From: NVTR01 sp036480115
GTDB lineage: Bacteria; Pseudomonadota; Alphaproteobacteria; Rhodobacterales; Rhodobacteraceae
Length of the DNA stretch: 64,000 nucleotides
Assembly (NCBI GenBank): GCA_965224795.1
Contig: CBDDAE010000002.1
Span: 992,001 to 1,056,000 of the forward strand
Direction: 5' to 3'
Shown here: in pieces, positions 60,566-64,000 of the stretch
How the letters are laid out: each line of letters opens with the position of its first letter
How positions within the stretch are numbered: the first letter of the stretch is position 1
Made by a program: the position numbers and the translations under genes
The notes under the pieces: model-generated
The model's input: only the letters and a program-made list of their open reading frames with translations
Database searches by the model: none
Told to the model about the DNA's origin: nothing

Positions 60566-61392
60566 CCAAGACAGCAAAATCCCATGGCCGAAAAACCGTC
60601 AACCCAAGTCGTAAACCGCAAGCGTTAATGACGCCGCGCCCCGACATTGCTGGGGTGTGGAAAGCCAAGGTTATTACCCTGTTGCCCGATGCCTTCCCCG
60701 GCATTCTGGAGGATTCGATTACAGGTAAGGCACTGGATCAGGGTCTTTGGCAGCTTGAAACCGTTGATTTGCGCCCTTTTGGCGAAGGCAAACACCAAAA
60801 TGTTGATGACACCCCGGCGGGGGGCGGCGCTGGTATGGTGTTGCGTGCAGATATTGTTGGCAAAGCACTAAAACAGGCGGCCAAGAGCACGCCAAAAGAC
60901 CCCACCAAGTGGCCCGTCATTTATTTGTCTCCGCGCGGTAAACCGTTTACACAATCCATGGCTCAGACCTATGCGCAGGCAGACGGCATCACCCTGCTTT
61001 GCGGCCGATTTGAAGGCGTTGATGAACGGGTTCTGGAAGAATTTGACGTTCAGGAAGTCAGCCTTGGTGACTTCGTGCTAACTGGCGGTGAAATCGCGGC
61101 ACAGGCCTTGATTGATGCAACAGTCCGTCTTATACCCCGCGTTCTTGGGAATCAGGCGTCGATGGAGGAAGAATCATTTTCCGACGGTCTGCTTGAACAC
61201 CCGCACTATACCAAACCCGCCACCTGGCAGGGCCGCGACATTCCCGACATTCTTCTGTCCGGGCACCACGGCCACATAGCTGACTGGCGACGGGCAATGG
61301 CCGAAAGGCTGACAAAGCAACGACGACCTGACCTCTGGCGGGCATATTGTGAAGCGCACGATATGGACCCGGATGAAGACGCAGAGCAATGA
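60562..61392 (+). CDS. trmD: tRNA (guanine37-N1)-methyltransferase
   Basis: A 276-residue SPOUT methyltransferase with the trefoil-knot motifs LLCGRFEGVDERV and SLGDFVLTGGEIAA, plus DTPAGGGAGMVLR. It methylates G37 in tRNA to prevent frameshifting. It has a basic N-terminal extension of about 30 residues before VWKAKVITLLPDAFPG; an internal ATG at residue 23 is an alternative start. Confidence 0.96.
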   Translation: MTKTAKSHGRKTVNPSRKPQALMTPRPDIAGVWKAKVITLLPDAFPGILEDSITGKALDQGLWQLETVDLRPFGEGKHQNVDDTPAGGGAGMVLRADIVGKALKQAAKSTPKDPTKWPVIYLSPRGKPFTQSMAQTYAQADGITLLCGRFEGVDERVLEEFDVQEVSLGDFVLTGGEIAAQALIDATVRLIPRVLGNQASMEEESFSDGLLEHPHYTKPATWQGRDIPDILLSGHHGHIADWRRAMAERLTKQRRPDLWRAYCEAHDMDPDEDAEQ

Positions 61393-61444
61393 GGACGTGC
61401 CAAAACTTCGCGGGATAAACCGTGAGCATATAAAGGAGCGACAG

Positions 61445-61825
61445 ATGAACCTGATCGCAGAACTGGAAGCCGAGCAAATCGCCGCCATTGGCGCTGAATT
61501 GCCAGACTTCAAAGCGGGTGACAGCATCCGCGTAGGCTACAAAGTCACCGAAGGTACCCGTTCTCGGGTCCAAAATTACGAAGGAGTTTGTATAGCCCGC
61601 AATAACGGCAAAGGCATCGCCGGGTCGTTTACTGTGCGCAAAATCTCATTTGGCGAAGGCGTCGAACGTGTGTTCCCGTTGCACAGCCAGAACATCGACA
61701 GCATCACCGTGATCCGTCGCGGCCGCGTGCGCCGCGCAAAACTGTACTACCTGCGCACCCGCCGTGGTAAATCCGCGCGTATCGCCGAAGACACAACTTA
61801 CAAACCGCTGAAAAGCGCGAAATAG
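61445..61825 (+). CDS. rplS: Ribosomal protein L19
   Basis: A 126-residue L19 (DFKAGDSIRVGYKVTEGTRS, then RKISFGEGVERVFPLHSQNI). The ATG at 61445 has AAAGGAGCG upstream. A longer frame from 61349 is unsupported. L19 lies at the 30S-50S interface. Confidence 0.97.
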   Translation: MNLIAELEAEQIAAIGAELPDFKAGDSIRVGYKVTEGTRSRVQNYEGVCIARNNGKGIAGSFTVRKISFGEGVERVFPLHSQNIDSITVIRRGRVRRAKLYYLRTRRGKSARIAEDTTYKPLKSAK

Positions 61826-61835
61826 GAGAGCAGAC

Positions 61836-62057
61836 ATGAAAGCTGACCTGCATCCCGAATATCACACGATCAACGTCAAAATGACCAATGGCGACGTGCT
61901 CGAAATGAAATCCACCTGGGGCAAAGAGGGCGATACACTATCGCTGGACGTTGACCCGACAGTGCACCCTGCCTGGACCGGCGGCGGCGCACGCCTGCTG
62001 GATACCGGCGGCCGGGTTTCCAAGTTTAAGAAGAAATACGAAGGGTTGGGGTTTTAA
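61836..62057 (+). CDS. rpmE: Ribosomal protein L31, zinc-free type
   Basis: A 73-residue L31 (HPEYHTINVKMTNGDVLEMK, then RVSKFKKKYEGLGF). The protein contains no Cys, so it lacks the CxxC zinc motif of the zinc-binding form. AGGAG precedes the ATG. A terminator follows. Confidence 0.95.
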   Translation: MKADLHPEYHTINVKMTNGDVLEMKSTWGKEGDTLSLDVDPTVHPAWTGGGARLLDTGGRVSKFKKKYEGLGF

Positions 62058-62080
62058 GAGAGCCAGCTTTCGAGGAAAAG

Positions 62081-62120
62081 AAAACGTCGTTCCTGCGAAA
62101 GGGGCGGCGTTTTTTGCTTT
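62081..62120 (+). terminator. Rho-independent terminator after rpmE
   Basis: AAAACGTCGTTCC (62081-62093) pairs with GGGGCGGCGTTTT (62101-62113), using G-T wobbles at three positions, around a seven-base loop and followed by T-runs. It ends the ffh-rpmE block. Confidence 0.82.
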
Positions 62121-62207
62121 TTTGGGGGGAGTTGAAACCCACCCAACGCTGCTGCATTATTTTGACAACCCAGCCAATCTCAGCGCAGCAATCTGAGATC
62201 TATTCAC

Positions 62208-63173
62208 TTACTGCATTCTCCATTGGCCAGCTGATGTCCCCATAATTTTTTTAAATGATCGCTGGAAAGCGGATTCAGAACGATAGCCGACCTCGTGGGC
62301 TACTGCTTCTACCTTCAGACCCTGCTTTAGCAGTCGGCCAGCCAGCTCCATTCTCCACCTGGCTAAGTAGCTCATTGGCGGCTCTCCAACGAAGCGATGA
62401 AAACGCTCCGAAAGAGAAGAGCTGGACATACCGGTAGATCTAGATAATGACTCCAAGGTCCATTTCCTGGTCGGGTCGTCGTGAATCAATTCGATCACTT
62501 GTCCGATATGCCTATCTTTCAAGGCAGTTAACCAATTCTGTACATTGTTAGAATCCAATGTGTCCATGCACTGCCGCAGTGCTCTTAGGAACATTAGTTC
62601 GCTCAGTTTAGCAACCATGGTATGGGCGCCAGATGGGTTAGCCTTACTTTCCAACACTGCTGTATTTACCAATTCGCGCATCAAATTGTCTTCCCCCAGA
62701 CAATTTTTCAAAACAAGCATGTTGGGTAAAATTCCTACCAACGGATTAAATGGAGATTTGTCACACCCAAGGTAACCGCAAATCAAACTGGCTTTGTCAC
62801 CATTTTCGCCAATGTTCATCATCGTGAAAGGCTTGGAACTTCTGGCGGCTGCTTTGTAAAACTCAACATCGGCTGGTGAACCTTCCCAGGTTTCCAGATC
62901 AGATGTGATTATGTGTTTTCCACCGGTTGGCAGCATCAGCACATCACCTGCTCCGATAGGGACAGGCCCGTAGGAGTCATCACCCAATTTGGTAAAAATA
63001 TTGCCCTCCAGGATTATATGGAAGGGAATTACGTGATCAGTATCGGGCATCATCGACGAACCGATTTGATCCATCGATGGATTCATCGAAATCCAAGGGT
63101 CAGAAGCATGCACTTCGAAATACAATGCGCCCTTCAGGGAAATTGCCCGGGTTACATCGGCCAGAACGTCCAT
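62208..63173 (-). CDS. AraC-family regulator with cupin sensor domain
   Basis: A 321-residue regulator. The N-terminal part (about 10-160) resembles the cupin_6/AraC-binding sensor (FHIILEGNIFTKL, DVLMLPTGGKHIITS). The C-terminal part carries two helix-turn-helices (LESLSRSTGMSSSSLSERFH, then AVAHEVGYRSESAFQRSFKK). It probably regulates neighbouring genes; the divergent secreted protein is a candidate. Codon use is lower in GC than its neighbours, which may indicate later acquisition. Confidence 0.88.
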   Translation of the reverse strand: MDVLADVTRAISLKGALYFEVHASDPWISMNPSMDQIGSSMMPDTDHVIPFHIILEGNIFTKLGDDSYGPVPIGAGDVLMLPTGGKHIITSDLETWEGSPADVEFYKAAARSSKPFTMMNIGENGDKASLICGYLGCDKSPFNPLVGILPNMLVLKNCLGEDNLMRELVNTAVLESKANPSGAHTMVAKLSELMFLRALRQCMDTLDSNNVQNWLTALKDRHIGQVIELIHDDPTRKWTLESLSRSTGMSSSSLSERFHRFVGEPPMSYLARWRMELAGRLLKQGLKVEAVAHEVGYRSESAFQRSFKKIMGTSAGQWRMQ

Positions 63174-63435
63174 AACAACCTCTCTGCTTGATGATTTACA
63201 AGAATACTACACACAATCCCGGTTTCGCCAAACTCATATGGACGATCGGGCATGATTCAAGGTGTTCAGGGCATTCTTAGGAATCAACAAGATGTCTAAA
63301 AATATCATCACATTCGATTAATCCGGTGGCGCCCGTTCGCACCATAGCTGGCATTGCCATGGCTATCGGCGGTCGAACTCGATCAGTTTATTTTCAAATC
63401 GCCCTAAATTTCACCTATCAATAAGGAAAAACACA
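63174..63435. other. Intergenic region between the AraC and secreted-protein genes
   Basis: A divergent gap of 262 bases holding both promoters. I see no RNA gene, repeat copy or convincing frame in it. AAGGAA stands before the plus-strand ATG at 63436. Confidence 0.5.
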
Positions 63436-64000
63436 ATGAATAAGCGTATTATCTGCACTGCAATATTTTGTCTTGCCCCTGTTTTGGTCGCTGCCGGAGG
63501 TTCTGTCGAAGTCACTTTTGTAGACCATATCACTGCTGGCATGGTTGAGCAGGATGTCTTTGTCGCCAAAGACGGGTCTGCCGACGTTTTTCGGGTAACT
63601 ACCGAAGATCAGGCAGGCCATCTGGCAGACGCTGTTTTTGCCACGACAACTGGCTTGCACCATGATCCGGCGAACATGGCGACGGTCGGACCTTTTGCCA
63701 AAGGTAATGACCTTGGTTTCACCCTTGGCGATTGGCTGAACGCCTCCGGAACCGGCACAGTTTCCTGCGATGATGGTGCCGGATCACTCAGCGCCAGTTT
63801 CACCAATCTGGTGCCAAACGGCGTTTACACGATGTGGTCGTGGTATGTGGCGATCCCGTTTCCAGAACCGTTTGCAACCTATGACCTGCCGTTCGGAAAT
63901 CGCAGTGGGGCAGATGCGATGTTCACAGCCGATGGCGACGGCAATGCCAGCTATGACGGCAATACCGGAACCTGTCTGCAAGGCAGTGGGTCCCAAATCG
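63436..64000 (+). CDS. Secreted protein of unknown function, 3' partial
   Basis: An open frame running off the window end (188 residues visible). Signal peptide: MNKRIICTAIFCLAPVLVAA. The mature part is beta-rich with many Gly, Thr and Asp, including SASFTNLVPNGVYTMWSWY and two Cys (SCDDGAG, TCLQGSG). I do not recognise a named family. Divergent from the AraC regulator, which may control it. Confidence 0.75.
   Translation, partial: MNKRIICTAIFCLAPVLVAAGGSVEVTFVDHITAGMVEQDVFVAKDGSADVFRVTTEDQAGHLADAVFATTTGLHHDPANMATVGPFAKGNDLGFTLGDWLNASGTGTVSCDDGAGSLSASFTNLVPNGVYTMWSWYVAIPFPEPFATYDLPFGNRSGADAMFTADGDGNASYDGNTGTCLQGSGSQI

Noticed and set aside
1..64000. tRNA, rRNA, CRISPR array, insertion sequence or prophage
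   Set aside because: I read the gaps for T-loop motifs, regular direct repeats, transposase or integrase motifs and found none. A tRNA or small RNA could still be missed by eye.

Overview
The window looks like chromosomal sequence from a marine-type alphaproteobacterium of the Rhodobacterales (Roseobacter/Paracoccaceae group). The evidence is gene content and order: an ATP synthase Fo operon (atpI-atpB-atpE-atpF'-atpF) separate from F1, an ffh-rpsP-rimM-trmD-rplS-rpmE block, glcDEF, deoC next to an ALDH16-type dehydrogenase, a MoxR/DUF58/BatA-like operon and DUF1523, DUF1285 and DUF5928 proteins. I see no insertion sequence, phage, CRISPR array, rRNA or tRNA. Genus-level placement is not possible by eye.

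Layout. 1-5.8 kb: end of an exopolysaccharide locus (BY-kinase/Wzc, glycosyltransferase, Wzx-type flippase, Wzy-type polymerase). 5.8-9.2 kb: deoC and an ALDH16-type dehydrogenase. 9.4-16.5 kb: seven minus-strand genes built around an AAA ATPase and a long coiled-coil protein, mostly of unknown function; this is the best candidate here for an undescribed system. 16.7-20.8 kb: succinate-semialdehyde dehydrogenase, then an ECF sigma factor translationally coupled to a membrane-anchored VWA protein whose last codons are shifted by one base. 21-23.3 kb: Hsp20 and two tandem trypsin-like proteases. 23.3-27.3 kb: glycolate oxidase glcDEF with an operator-like inverted repeat. 27.4-35.2 kb: a small secreted protein, the MoxR-DUF58-DUF4159-membrane protein operon and DUF1285. 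35.2-41.2 kb: polA, a zinc-finger protein, a HIT protein, a GT14-like glycosyltransferase and a divergent sulfotransferase. 41.2-46.7 kb: adenosine kinase-like protein, nth, Ada-like methyltransferase, OmpA lipoprotein, GntR regulator, RhlE-like helicase. 47-49.7 kb: Fo ATP synthase. 49.9-54.1 kb: ArsR plus nucleotidyltransferase, EamA exporter, ferric-reductase-like flavoprotein with EF-hand protein, MarR. 54.3-62.1 kb: translation block ffh, four tandem GNAT acetyltransferases, chorismate mutase, rpsP, a bluB remnant, a 48-residue membrane protein, rimM, a sulfotransferase-like gene, trmD, rplS and rpmE. 62.2-64 kb: AraC regulator and the start of a secreted protein.

Threads across the window. 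Many genes are coupled by ATGA, TGATG or TAAGTG junctions. A dispersed intergenic repeat of about 33 bp (ending in a CCGCCGGAGGC-like core) occurs at least nine times, mostly at gene ends, once as an inverted pair. Several start codons were moved because a Shine-Dalgarno sequence lies inside the longest open frame (deoC TTG, adenosine kinase TTG, glycosyltransferase GTG, glcE). All functional calls come from reading motifs; no database search was run.
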